A DNA stretch of 64,000 bases from Hydrogenophaga sp. (GTDB lineage Bacteria; Pseudomonadota; Gammaproteobacteria; Burkholderiales; Burkholderiaceae_C), in assembly GCF_019264445.1 (NCBI RefSeq), contig NZ_JAHVAB010000067.1, forward strand, positions 1-64,000, read 5' to 3'. Under the pieces are notes generated by a model that was not told the DNA's origin, did not search any database, and saw only the letters and a list, made by a program, of their open reading frames with translations. This document shows, one piece after another, positions 52,620 to 60,723 of the stretch. A program made the translations under genes and the position numbers. Every line of letters starts with the position of its first letter. The stretch's first letter is position 1.

Positions 52620-53618
52620 TTAAGCGGACAACGCCTGCATTCCGCTTGAGTTGATTAAATACCCTGATGTACTTCCATCAGGGTTGCGCGCAAGTACAAA
52701 CTGCAACTGGCCGGCAGGCTCAGTAGTGATACCAGACACGAACGGAACCGATCGAAATTTCCCAGCCGCGTAGCGCACTGGTGACGTGGTTCGCACAACC
52801 TTCAGAGCGATGACAAGCTCAAGAATTTCCCCCGACCGCGCACCATCGTCAATCTTCCACAACCCGTTGGAGTCGGTATAGGTGAGATGACAAACACGCT
52901 CCTCGCCTCCTTTCACGTGCGCGCGAACTGTTTCTTGCACGAGGTCTGTATTCAGAAGGCGACGCACGAACGCATCCATAGACATGGGGCCGATGCGCGT
53001 GGGAAGAACGTCCGTCGCAGGAATTGGCAAATGTTCCTTTGCTCCGTTCGAAAACTGACACAAAGCAGCGACATCAAAATTCATCGTCACCACATCAAAC
53101 ACGCCCAACCCTTCTAGAGCAGCGATCATGGGCCAGTCGGCGCCACAAGCCTCTTCAACGGTGAGGGTTTCGATCCCCAAGAATTGCGCCTTTCGGAGAG
53201 CCGGTTTGGAGAAGCCACTTTCAGACACAAGGATCAGCTTGTCTGTTGCGAGGTTCTGGTGCTTCGCATGCATCTTCTCGATCCAAGGCGTGTCCGCAGG
53301 CCGGCTCCAAGCAACCACCTCCAAGCTCAAGTGAACTTGATAGCTCGCGGTGTTGGAAATGACGATGACATCGACCTCACGCAACTCGCCTGTAACACGA
53401 TCAAGCAACATGGCGGATTCAGAAACCTTCGCTTGTCCAGCGAAAGTCGCTGTCAGCAGTGCAACAAGTCGCTGAAACGCATTTGTGCGAGCGGGCATAA
53501 GAGCTAGATCGTGACGTTTGAGGAAGGCGCAGATGTTGTCACCGAATGCGTAGTGACGTCGCAATGATCGTCGTCCACAGGCTAAGAACCCCTTGCTGAG
53601 CGGTTGTTTTGAAGCCAC
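52620..53618 (-). CDS. putative PD-(D/E)XK (Mrr/type IV-like) nuclease
   Basis: The 332-residue protein starts at a GTG. The central part has a restriction-endonuclease-like core: ELREVDVIVI followed by LSLEVVAWSRPADTPWIEKM, in which the aspartate and the E-x-V replace the usual D...ExK. A conserved helix-strand segment follows (ATDKLILVSESGFSKPALRKA). This pattern is what I associate with Mrr/type IV restriction families. It overlaps the upstream gene by 37 bases, suggesting tight coupling. The C-terminal about 120 residues are unassigned. No methyltransferase is nearby. Confidence 0.6.
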   Translation of the reverse strand: MASKQPLSKGFLACGRRSLRRHYAFGDNICAFLKRHDLALMPARTNAFQRLVALLTATFAGQAKVSESAMLLDRVTGELREVDVIVISNTASYQVHLSLEVVAWSRPADTPWIEKMHAKHQNLATDKLILVSESGFSKPALRKAQFLGIETLTVEEACGADWPMIAALEGLGVFDVVTMNFDVAALCQFSNGAKEHLPIPATDVLPTRIGPMSMDAFVRRLLNTDLVQETVRAHVKGGEERVCHLTYTDSNGLWKIDDGARSGEILELVIALKVVRTTSPVRYAAGKFRSVPFVSGITTEPAGQLQFVLARNPDGSTSGYLINSSGMQALSA

Positions 53619-54346
53619 TGCTGGGCAATCGTTCTAACGAACGACTCTGCTTCCACCCTCGTCATTGGATTGCTCGTCGATGGCGGATCGCCATGGGCGT
53701 GTCGTGCCCAATCGCCGCTCACAGTGTCGTTGTGCACGACGTCACTGAAGCGTCGATACTGTTCAGCAGTGATCCCATACTGCTGCCCAAAAGCGGCGGC
53801 ATTCGCCCTTGGCCCTCTCATAAGTTCGTAGATTTTGAATAGTGTCTCGCCGGTTGGAACCTCCGCGGCCAAAAGTTCCAAGACCTTCGCACCCTTTGGA
53901 CTGAAGTAGGCGGGTTCGAGCAAAGAAAGCTGTGACTCCAATTTCGCTTGGTACTCAGCCTCGGCTCTCTGCTCGTACCATATCCTCAGTGCGTCCTCTG
54001 AAAGCCCTGGGCCTGGACTCACCGTCAACGTGGCGTCGGAGGTCGCATGAAAGTGAATGGCTTCGTGGATCTCCAAGAATGCATGCCGGCTGGCGGGACG
54101 TCTTGAGTAGTCAATAACAGATCCCAAGGCAAATGAGGTATCGATGTTTGCTGCTCCGGCAAAAGCACTTTGCACCTTCTTGGCAATTTGAAACGCCTCG
54201 GAAGCCGTCGCACACTGATCTATCTGACCGGATGTGAACGCGACATGTGGCGCCTCGTCCACGACAACAAGTCCCAGCCTCTCCAGCAGGTCCTCCAGAT
54301 TTCTGCGTTCTAGTTTCGTGCTCTGAATCTCTATTGCCCAACGCAT
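53582..54346 (-). CDS. conserved hypothetical protein, partner of the nuclease
   Basis: This 254-residue protein starts at 54346 (MRWAIEIQSTKLERRNLEDLLERLG). Recognisable blocks are FELGSVIDYS-like (FALGSVIDYSRRPASRHAF), LEPAYFSPKGAKVLELLAAEVPTGETLFKIYELMRG, and DVVHNDTVSGDWARHA. I do not know a function. The regular helix-rich C-terminal half and the coupled downstream nuclease suggest a two-gene module. No membrane segment or catalytic motif is visible. The start at 54346 is preferred to a longer reading from 54412. Confidence 0.6.
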   Translation of the reverse strand: MRWAIEIQSTKLERRNLEDLLERLGLVVVDEAPHVAFTSGQIDQCATASEAFQIAKKVQSAFAGAANIDTSFALGSVIDYSRRPASRHAFLEIHEAIHFHATSDATLTVSPGPGLSEDALRIWYEQRAEAEYQAKLESQLSLLEPAYFSPKGAKVLELLAAEVPTGETLFKIYELMRGPRANAAAFGQQYGITAEQYRRFSDVVHNDTVSGDWARHAHGDPPSTSNPMTRVEAESFVRTIAQQWLQNNRSARGS

Positions 54347-54362
54347 GGTCCGCGCTCCGAAG

Positions 54363-54536
54363 TCACTGCCCAAACGTGAGATACATCCACAAGCATCCCG
54401 CCACACCCACAAGAAGGATCAACAACGTCATGACCAAGGCTACAAAGTAGCGCGTCTCGCTCAGGAGATGACAGTAGTCAACCGTATTGGTCCCTACTAT
54501 CCCGCTGCCTATGGGCCACCGACGAATGCTCGTCAA
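54363..54536 (-). CDS. possible small membrane protein
   Basis: A reading frame of 57 codons begins at TTG 54536 and ends at 54363, 16 bases before the start of the next gene. It holds one strong hydrophobic helix (YFVALVMTLLILLVGVAGC) preceded by arginines, the look of a single-span membrane peptide. A shorter version would start at ATG 54431. No clear ribosome site supports either start, so it is a tentative call. If real, it is the first gene of the nuclease set. Confidence 0.3.
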   Translation of the reverse strand: MTSIRRWPIGSGIVGTNTVDYCHLLSETRYFVALVMTLLILLVGVAGCLWMYLTFGQ

Positions 54537-54622
54537 ATTTGCAGCGCGAAGTTTCTAGGTTGAGACCTCACAAAGCACGGGAAACTTATAAGCAGAATTA
54601 CGAGCCAAGCTAAGTGACTCCG

Positions 54623-54838
54623 TCAATTTGCTGAGGGGGTAGGCGAGCGATAAACCTTCGCTGGCCCTGGGCCCTTATAGACCACCTCCCCGTTTGCAAC
54701 CGCAACCACGATCACGATCTTCAGGCTGTTCAATTCGATGACGTGGTAGTCAGCTGGCTCCCTTGGAAGAGATACCTCGCGGAAGCTGTGCAAGCCGTGA
54801 GCCGTTGGATGCCACAGCAACGTGGGGTGCTCGGCCAT
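54623..54838 (-). CDS. small protein B, tandem paralogue of protein A
   Basis: This 71-residue protein starts at an ATG sharing one base with the stop of the preceding gene (TGATG). It reads HPTLLWHPTAHGLHSFREVS and ends in GEVVYKGPGPAKVYRSPTP. The same framework (PTLLxHP, G-E-x-V-Y-x-G-P-G-P) recurs in the neighbouring 98-residue protein. No known domain is recognisable; the short beta-rich form with an alternating pattern suggests an SH3-like or small barrel fold. Confidence 0.6.
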   Translation of the reverse strand: MAEHPTLLWHPTAHGLHSFREVSLPREPADYHVIELNSLKIVIVVAVANGEVVYKGPGPAKVYRSPTPSAN

Positions 54839-55134
54839 CAGAATGGAACCTCGGATACTAAAACTTCGACCGGGCCTGGACCTTGGTAAACGGCTTCGCC
54901 GGTTGTCACGACCCGTACGATCCACCAATTACCGTGTTGCTCAACTTGATACTCAGCTGCTGGCAGTTTGAGCACCGTCTCTACCGGGAATGGAATCCCA
55001 TCCGGCACGGGGTGCCGGAGCAATGTGGGATTCCCGGGCGGTAAGTTCACGGAGGACATCATACGGCGGCTCAACCACTCCGCCATCTTAGAAGTTGATT
55101 GACGCAAGGTCAGATCTGGGAAGTTCACTTTCAT
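54838..55134 (-). CDS. small protein A, tandem paralogue of protein B
   Basis: This 98-residue protein starts at 55134, overlapping the stop of the RepB-like gene by four bases (ATGA), and its stop overlaps the next start by one. Residues 36-98 parallel the 71-residue neighbour: NPTLLRHPVPDGIPFP, VETVLKLPAAEYQV, IVRVVTTGEAVYQGPGPVEV. The first 35 residues are basic and unique. Two adjacent diverged copies suggest an old duplication. No function is known. Confidence 0.65.
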   Translation of the reverse strand: MKVNFPDLTLRQSTSKMAEWLSRRMMSSVNLPPGNPTLLRHPVPDGIPFPVETVLKLPAAEYQVEQHGNWWIVRVVTTGEAVYQGPGPVEVLVSEVPF

Positions 55135-55400
55135 TGGTCAAGAGCAGCAACTTGAGCCAAGGCGTTGAACTCCTGCAAGAAGTCCGGGTGACGCTTCTGC
55201 AAAAACCCTGCGATCGCCTGGTTCTCGAGAAGCTTCTTGATGTAGCCCCTGACGAGCGAGAGGCTCAGCACGTCATCTCCGTAATTTTGCTCCACTATGC
55301 GATAGCGCTCATGTAGGTTGGCCGTCTCGCGTTCAAGCTTAGCGATCTGCTCTTGTGTCGCCGCTTGCGCTCGACCAGTTCTCCTAGGGTTGACGAGCAT
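55131..55400 (-). CDS. RepB-type plasmid-partition C-terminal domain protein (truncated?)
   Basis: The 89-residue protein has the C-terminal domain pattern of RepB/ParB plasmid partitioning proteins: QEQIAKLERETANLHERYRIVEQNYGDDVLSLSLVRGYIKKLL...FLQKRHPDFLQEF. A full-length homologue has about 200 more N-terminal residues with the ParB nuclease-like and DNA-binding parts. These would lie beyond the island border, where a different gene remnant starts, so this is probably a 3' fragment that may still be translated. Its ATG is in the disrupted tphB-like sequence. Confidence 0.6.
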   Translation of the reverse strand: MLVNPRRTGRAQAATQEQIAKLERETANLHERYRIVEQNYGDDVLSLSLVRGYIKKLLENQAIAGFLQKRHPDFLQEFNALAQVAALDQ

Positions 55401-55798
55401 CTCCGAAGAAGTGGAGGCTATCCGCTGAATGTGATGCCTGCCTTCGCGATCGCTGTCTCATGGTGCGGGCAGGCAATGACAGCGTCGCAAGTGCCCGCCT
55501 ATGCCGCCTGAATGGCCGCGGTGGCACATGCCACTGCTGAAGCGCCAGCCGCTGCGTCAATCCGACCCGGAATGGCCGCAGCCGGATCAAGGGCGCCTGC
55601 CTCGTAGCAGCGAACACCCTCTAGCACCCAGCTCAGGTTCAGCTGCTCGGCGCAGCGGCGCAGCACCGAATCCGGGCCGAACAGTACAAAGCGGTCATGC
55701 TCGGACGGGGGCATTGCAGCAATCGCCTTGAGCGCGATCTCAGGTCCGATGCCATGCGGGTCGCCAATCGAAATGGCAAGCCGCGCACTGCTGCTCAT
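55400..55798 (-). pseudogene. tphB/pdxA-family dehydrogenase pseudogene
   Basis: The 5' part reads LAISIGDPHGIGPEIALKA, the PdxA/TphB family N-terminus. A TAG at 55499-55501 interrupts it after ATAAIQAA. In the same frame the sequence continues CDAVIACPHHETAIAKAGITFSG, then a second TAG (55418-55420) and PPLLRR, where similarity ends near the island border. TphB-type members oxidise the cis-diol from terephthalate dioxygenase, which fits the operon. It overlaps the TRAP gene by four bases, as expected for the operon's last gene. Two nonsense changes plus truncation make it non-functional. Confidence 0.8.
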
Positions 55799-56847
55799 GC
55801 GATCTTGGGCCTGTGTTTAGCAATGAGCGCCTTTGCACCCGCCAGGAGCTTCTCGCCGTCCTGTCCCCGCTTGTTCATCTCCTGGACCCATTCGCTGGCG
55901 ATGGCTCCAGTGAGTTGTACAAACTCGTTAGTTTGAGCCTCGTTGAAAACGTGCACCTTGTTGCCTCGATCGGTGGCCATCTTGCGGCTGATGGGATCGT
56001 GGTCCTGCTGCACCTTGCCGAACCAGGCCGAGGTCTCCATGCCCGAGTTGTCATCGATCACCTTCCTGATGTCGGGTGGCAGCGAGGCGTACTTGCTTTT
56101 GTTCATCACCATCACGAAGGCGGTGTTGTAGAGCGCTGGCTTGCCAGGCGCGAATTCGCTGTGGTGCTGCACGAGCTCGTGCACCTTCACCGAGGGAATC
56201 ACCTCCCAAGGCAAGGCTGCACCCTCGATCACGCCCTTGGACAGTGCATCTGGAATCTGTGGCAGCGGCATGCCCACGGCGGAAGCCCCGGCAGCGTTGA
56301 GCAGCTTTGTGGCTTGCCTAGTCGGACCTCGCACCTTCATGCCGCGCAGGTCGGCAGCGCTGATGATGGGTTTTGTCTTTGAGTGCAGTACGCCCGGGCC
56401 ATGGGTGTGGAAGGCCAGCGGTTGCACATCCTTGAACTCGTCTGCCGCATGGGTCTGCAGGTACTCCCAGGCCGCGCGGGAGGCGCCAATGGCGTCCACC
56501 GTCATGAACGGTAGTTCGAACACCTCGGTACGCGGGAAGCGGCCGGGCGTGTTGCCGGCCAACGTCCAGACGATGTCGACCACTCCGTCGCGCGCTTGGT
56601 CGTACAGCTGCCCAGGCGAGCCGCCCAGCTGCATGGCCGGGTAACCCTCGAACTTGATGCGACCGCCCGAGTCTTTCTCGACCTTGGTCATCCAGGCCTT
56701 GTGTGCGTTGAGATAGACATTGGAAGTCGGGGCCATGAAGGTATGGAACTTCAGGGTGACCACTTGCTGGGCGAAGGCCCCCAGGGAGGGTGCTCCAAGG
56801 GAAACGGCTGCCGCCGCCGATTTGATGAGTGTTCTGCGTTGCATCAT
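55795..56847 (-). CDS. TRAP transporter substrate-binding protein (DctP family)
   Basis: This 350-residue exported binding protein has a possible Tat signal (QRRTLIKSAAAAVSLG) and then LKFHTFMAPTSNVYLNAHKAWMTKVEKDSGGRIKFEGYPAMQLGG, the DctP-family start. TRAP receptors bind acids such as aromatic carboxylates. The DctQ/DctM membrane subunits are not within the window, so it may pair with distant ones. It lies in the operon between ALDH and the pseudogene, and probably delivers the pathway substrate. Confidence 0.88.
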   Translation of the reverse strand: MMQRRTLIKSAAAAVSLGAPSLGAFAQQVVTLKFHTFMAPTSNVYLNAHKAWMTKVEKDSGGRIKFEGYPAMQLGGSPGQLYDQARDGVVDIVWTLAGNTPGRFPRTEVFELPFMTVDAIGASRAAWEYLQTHAADEFKDVQPLAFHTHGPGVLHSKTKPIISAADLRGMKVRGPTRQATKLLNAAGASAVGMPLPQIPDALSKGVIEGAALPWEVIPSVKVHELVQHHSEFAPGKPALYNTAFVMVMNKSKYASLPPDIRKVIDDNSGMETSAWFGKVQQDHDPISRKMATDRGNKVHVFNEAQTNEFVQLTGAIASEWVQEMNKRGQDGEKLLAGAKALIAKHRPKIA

Positions 56848-56921
56848 GGGTTTGTCTCCTAGATTGATGGGAAAGGCGTTCCGGCCCCCTGGTCGGTGCT
56901 AGCTTCTTGTAATGACGGTAA

Positions 56922-58370
56922 TCAAGCAGGGCTCGCCTGCGAAACGAACTTGGTGACGAGGTAGCTGTCGAAGGTTTCACTGCCGCCTTCGCTGCCCATC
57001 CCGCTGTCCTTCACGCCACCGAATGGTGTTTCTGCCAACGTGATGCCGAAATGGTTCACGTTGACCATGCCCACCTCAAGGCCGTTGACCATGCGCTCCG
57101 AGGTTTTGATGGAGCCGGTGAACACGAAACTGGTGAGGCCAAAGGGCAGGGCGTTGGCGCGCTTCAACACCTCGTCGGTGTCTTGGAAGCGCGTGATCGG
57201 TGCTACCGGGCCGAAGGGTTCTTCGAGCATCAGGCGCGCGTTGTCGGGAATGTCGGTGAGGATGGTGGGCGGGTAGAAGTAGCCCGGGCCGGCGAGCCGC
57301 GTGCCGCCGCTGGCCAGCTTCGCGCCACGCTCCAGCGCATCGGCCACGAAGCCTTCCATGGCATCGACCCGGCGCAGGTGCGCCAGGGGGCCCATCTGCG
57401 TGTCCTTGTCCATGCCGTCGCCCACCTTCAAGCCACCGTATGCTTTCGTGAAGGTGTCGAGGAAGCGGTCGTACACCTTCTCCTGCACGAAGAAGCGGCT
57501 GGGCGCAATGCACAGCTGACCCGCGTTGCGCGCCTTGAAACGCGCCAGCAGATGGGCCGCGTCGTCCACGTCGGCGTCGTCGAACACCACCACCGGCGAG
57601 TGCCCGCCCAGTTCCATGCTGATGCGCTTCATGTGCAGGCCGGCGAGCGACGCCAGCTGCTTGCCCACCGCCACCGAGCCGGTGAACGACACCTTGCGCG
57701 AGATCGGCGAGCGGATCAGGTGGTCCGACACCTCGGCCGGCACGCCCCAAACCACGTTGAGCACGCCCGGGGGCAGACCCGCGTCGTGGAACAAGCGCGC
57801 GAGCGCGATCACCGCGCCCGGCGAATCTTCCGGTCCCTTCAATACCAGCGTGCAGCCCGCGCCAATGGCCGCCACCATCTTGCGGATGGCCTGGTTGAAC
57901 GGAAAGTTCCAGGGCGTGAAGGCCACGCATACTCCGACGGGCTCGCGCAGCACCAGCTGGCGCACATGCGGCAGGCGCGCGGGAATCACGCGGCCATAGA
58001 TACGGCGGCATTCCTCAGCGTGCCACTCCGCGTGTTCGGCGCAGGTGGTTACTTCCAGCAGCGCCTCGCTCAGCGGCTTGCCCTGGTCGAGCGTGATCTG
58101 ACGTGCGATCTGGGGTGCGCGTTCGCGCGTGAGCTCGGCCACGCGGCGCAGCACCTTCGAGCGTTCCATCGGCGAGCTCTTGCGCCAGCTCTCGAAGGCA
58201 CGTTGCGCTGCGTTCAGCGCGCGGTCTAGGTCGTCGCGGCGTGCATGCGGCAACGAGCCGATCACCTCGCTGTTGGCGGGGTTGACGATGTCCTGGTGGG
58301 GGCGGTCACCGCCCTCGATGAATTCACCATCGATGTAAAGGTACGGCTTGCTGTAGGCGCTGTCGGTCAT
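56922..58370 (-). CDS. NAD(P)-dependent aldehyde dehydrogenase
   Basis: The 482-residue ALDH starts at 58370. The catalytic cysteine is in NAGQLCIAPSRFFV, the glutamate in SMELGGHSP and the NAD-binding motif in SFTGSVAVGKQL. It is closest in look to the succinate-semialdehyde/benzaldehyde-type group. In this operon the likely role is oxidation of an aromatic aldehyde (for example 4-formylbenzoate) to the acid. The SDR gene lies 14 bases upstream on the same strand. Confidence 0.88.
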   Translation of the reverse strand: MTDSAYSKPYLYIDGEFIEGGDRPHQDIVNPANSEVIGSLPHARRDDLDRALNAAQRAFESWRKSSPMERSKVLRRVAELTRERAPQIARQITLDQGKPLSEALLEVTTCAEHAEWHAEECRRIYGRVIPARLPHVRQLVLREPVGVCVAFTPWNFPFNQAIRKMVAAIGAGCTLVLKGPEDSPGAVIALARLFHDAGLPPGVLNVVWGVPAEVSDHLIRSPISRKVSFTGSVAVGKQLASLAGLHMKRISMELGGHSPVVVFDDADVDDAAHLLARFKARNAGQLCIAPSRFFVQEKVYDRFLDTFTKAYGGLKVGDGMDKDTQMGPLAHLRRVDAMEGFVADALERGAKLASGGTRLAGPGYFYPPTILTDIPDNARLMLEEPFGPVAPITRFQDTDEVLKRANALPFGLTSFVFTGSIKTSERMVNGLEVGMVNVNHFGITLAETPFGGVKDSGMGSEGGSETFDSYLVTKFVSQASPA

Positions 58371-58384
58371 CGCGGGCCTGCCGA

Positions 58385-59140
58385 TCAGATGAACACCGAG
58401 CCACCATCGACGGCGATGGTCTGGCCGGTGATGAACCCCGCGCCGTCGCTCACGAGGAATACCAGCGCGCCGACCAGATCCTCGGGCACCTGGTCGCGCT
58501 GCAGCGAGCGGCTGGTCTTGCGCACCACGTCGCCCATCTTGCTGTGCAGGTCGTTGTCGAGCACACCGTCGCTCAGCGTGAAGCCCGGGGCAATGGCGTT
58601 CACGGTGATGTCGTCCTTGCCGAGTTCGCGGGCCAGCGAACGCGTGAACGCGATCACCGCGCCCTTGCTGGCCACGTAGTGCAGCATGTTGGGCGTGCCC
58701 TTGATCGGCGTGGTGGACGCGATGTTCACGATGCGGCCAAAGCCGTTCTTGCGCATTTCGGGCACGACCGCTTTGGCGCACACGAAAGGCCCGAGGGTGT
58801 TGACTTCCATCACGCGCATCCACTCGGCGTCGCTGATCTGGTCGAACGGTTTGAGCGCGAGCGTGGTGAACAGGCCGGCGTTGTTCACCAGCACGTCGAG
58901 CCGGCCGAACGCCTTCACGGCCTGTTCGACCATGCCCGCCACGTCGGCGGGCTTGACGACATCGGTCTGCGTGCCGATGGCCTTCAGGCCCTGGGCCTGG
59001 AGGCGCTGGGCCGCTTCGGCGGCGCCGCGCAGGTCGGCAATGACGACCTGGTGGCCCGCGCGCGCGAGCGCTTCGGAGAATGCGAAACCGATGCCGCTGG
59101 CGCCGCCAGTGACGGCGATGACCCGGGATGCTGCTGTCAT
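58385..59140 (-). CDS. short-chain dehydrogenase/reductase (SDR)
   Basis: This 251-residue classical SDR has the NAD-binding TGGASGIG motif and the S-Y-K triad (IASTTPIKGTPNMLHYVASKGAV). It probably oxidises an alcohol to an aldehyde, or a cis-diol to a catechol, using NAD. The position before ALDH fits an alcohol to aldehyde step. If it oxidises the cis-diol instead, it could replace the broken TphB-like enzyme. The start at 59140 gives the family N-terminus. Confidence 0.88.
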   Translation of the reverse strand: MTAASRVIAVTGGASGIGFAFSEALARAGHQVVIADLRGAAEAAQRLQAQGLKAIGTQTDVVKPADVAGMVEQAVKAFGRLDVLVNNAGLFTTLALKPFDQISDAEWMRVMEVNTLGPFVCAKAVVPEMRKNGFGRIVNIASTTPIKGTPNMLHYVASKGAVIAFTRSLARELGKDDITVNAIAPGFTLSDGVLDNDLHSKMGDVVRKTSRSLQRDQVPEDLVGALVFLVSDGAGFITGQTIAVDGGSVFI

Positions 59141-59193
59141 GTGTTGTCTCTTTCTGTGGGAAGGGGTGGATGTCGAATGGGGCTGTGGGAATC

Positions 59194-60369
59194 TCAGGCC
59201 GGTGCGAGCGCGGGCGCGAGGGCTTTTCGCGCGCGCATGTGCGCGGCGGGGTCGTTGAGGGATTCGACGGCGCTCAGCTGGTCGCCGCGGTAACGCAGCA
59301 CCGAGAAGCGGCCGCTGGCCGGATCGCCCTCGATGTCGCTGCGGTCGCTTGGTTCGGCCAGGCCGGCCATCTGCAGCCGGCAAGGGCCTTGCTCGCTCCA
59401 GAACCAGGGCACCTTGGCGTACGGCACGGGTTGGCCGCACAGGCGCGCGGCGATGCAGCGCGCCTGATCCACCGCGTTCTGCACCGACTCGATGCGCACA
59501 CGGGCACCGCCGCCGAAGGCGAACGGAAAACTCGCGCCATCGCCGAGCGCGGAAATGGCTGGGTCGCTGGTGAGCAGCAGCTCGTCCACCTCGATGCCGT
59601 TGCCGACCCGCAGGCCGGCGTCGCGCGCCAGTTGATCGTTGGGGGTCACGCCGACCGCGACCACCACCAGGTCGGCCGCGACGGGGCTGCCCTCCCGCAG
59701 GCGCAGGCCGGTGGCGTGGCCGTGCGCGCCCTCGATGGCAGCGAGCTGCGCCGACAGATGAAACCGCGTGCCCTGCGCTTCATGGAACGCCTGCAGGTGC
59801 CGCGCCATGGGCTCGGAGAGCGCACGCGCCAGGGGCCGCGCGGCGGTGTCGATGACGTGCATCGCCAGGCCCATGCCGCGCACCACGGCCGCGAGTTCGA
59901 GGCCGATGAAGCCGGCGCCGACCACGGCCACCGCGCTCGCCTGCGCCAGCCGCGCGCGGATGCGCTGCGCATCGTCGAGTCCGCGCAGCACGAAGACGCC
60001 TTGCAGGTCGGCACCGGGCACGGCCAGCGTGCGCGCGGCCGCGCCGGTGGCGAGCACCAGGTGGTCGTAGGGCAGCGCCGCGCCGCCGGAGAGCGCCACC
60101 TGGCGCGCCATGCGGTCGATGCTTAGAACCCGCGTGCCGCCGCGCACGCGCACGTCGATGCGCTCGTAGAACGCGGGTGGGCGCAGCAGCAGGCCGGCGT
60201 CGTCCACCTTGGCCTGCAGGAAACCTTTGGACAGCGGTGGGCGCTGGTAAGGCAGGCCGGGCTCGTCGCCCACCAGCGTGATGGGTGCCGCAAAGCCCGC
60301 CTCGCGCAACGAAGCCGCGAGCTGAAAGCCCGCCTGGCCGGTGCCGACGACGACGACGCCGTGCGCCAT
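59194..60369 (-). CDS. FAD-dependent ferredoxin reductase (P450 partner)
   Basis: The 391-residue protein has two dinucleotide folds (VVVGTGQAGFQLAAS and AVVGAGFIGLELAAV), as in putidaredoxin reductase and adrenodoxin-type reductases. It passes electrons from NADH to the [2Fe-2S] ferredoxin encoded next to it. The ATG at 60369 shares one base with the ferredoxin stop (TGATG). It is a dedicated P450 reductase rather than the Rieske reductase, which is encoded further upstream in the operon. Confidence 0.9.
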   Translation of the reverse strand: MAHGVVVVGTGQAGFQLAASLREAGFAAPITLVGDEPGLPYQRPPLSKGFLQAKVDDAGLLLRPPAFYERIDVRVRGGTRVLSIDRMARQVALSGGAALPYDHLVLATGAAARTLAVPGADLQGVFVLRGLDDAQRIRARLAQASAVAVVGAGFIGLELAAVVRGMGLAMHVIDTAARPLARALSEPMARHLQAFHEAQGTRFHLSAQLAAIEGAHGHATGLRLREGSPVAADLVVVAVGVTPNDQLARDAGLRVGNGIEVDELLLTSDPAISALGDGASFPFAFGGGARVRIESVQNAVDQARCIAARLCGQPVPYAKVPWFWSEQGPCRLQMAGLAEPSDRSDIEGDPASGRFSVLRYRGDQLSAVESLNDPAAHMRARKALAPALAPA

Positions 60370-60692
60370 CAGACCTGGCGCTCCGGGATGTGCACGATCA
60401 GCTCGTCCACGCCGGCGGCGAGCACCAGCTGGCAGCTGAGGCGGCTGTGTTCCTGGCGCTCGCTCGCGGCGCTGGCCAGCATTTCGTTCTCGACGTCGCT
60501 GGTCGGCGGCAGGAACCCGACCGAGGCTGGGTCCACGTACACGTGGCAGGTGGCGCACATGGCCGAGCCACCGCACTCGGCGACGATGCCGGCAATGCCG
60601 TGGGTGACGGCGGTCGTCATGACCGTGGCGCCGGCGCTGGCGGGCACGGCTTCGCGCGAGCCGTCGGGTTGCACGTAAACAATGTGGGGCAT
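60369..60692 (-). CDS. [2Fe-2S] ferredoxin (P450 partner)
   Basis: The 107-residue ferredoxin is of the adrenodoxin/putidaredoxin kind, with cluster ligands in AECGGSAMCATCHVY and LSCQL (C-x5-C-x2-C...C). It starts at 60692 with AGAGG seven bases upstream. It delivers electrons from the neighbouring reductase to the P450. Compare HaPux, which serves CYP199A4. The pair of electron carriers next to a P450 is diagnostic of a class I P450 system. Confidence 0.9.
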   Translation of the reverse strand: MPHIVYVQPDGSREAVPASAGATVMTTAVTHGIAGIVAECGGSAMCATCHVYVDPASVGFLPPTSDVENEMLASAASERQEHSRLSCQLVLAAGVDELIVHIPERQV

Positions 60693-60723
60693 CGTGGGCC
60701 TCTTTCCTGGTGTCTGTGGGGTG

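Larger units (their letters stand above)
49927..55400. mobile_element. genomic island adjacent to tRNA-Leu
   Basis: The region holds a P4-type integrase, an AlpA-like regulator, a broken transposase, a nuclease-like gene with partners and three small genes. It is flanked by the tRNA-Leu 3' end and a wrecked tphB/pdxA-like gene. Base composition is visibly poorer in GC than both flanks. I could not find a clear direct repeat of the tRNA 3' end at the right side, so the right att site is lost or diverged. Boundary coordinates are therefore estimates (right end near 55355-55405). Confidence 0.65.

Noticed and set aside
49927-57000. A clear direct repeat of the tRNA-Leu 3' end marking the right attachment site
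   Set aside because: I searched the right side by eye for CCGGGCACCA and its T-arm sequence and found no convincing copy, so I did not annotate attR.
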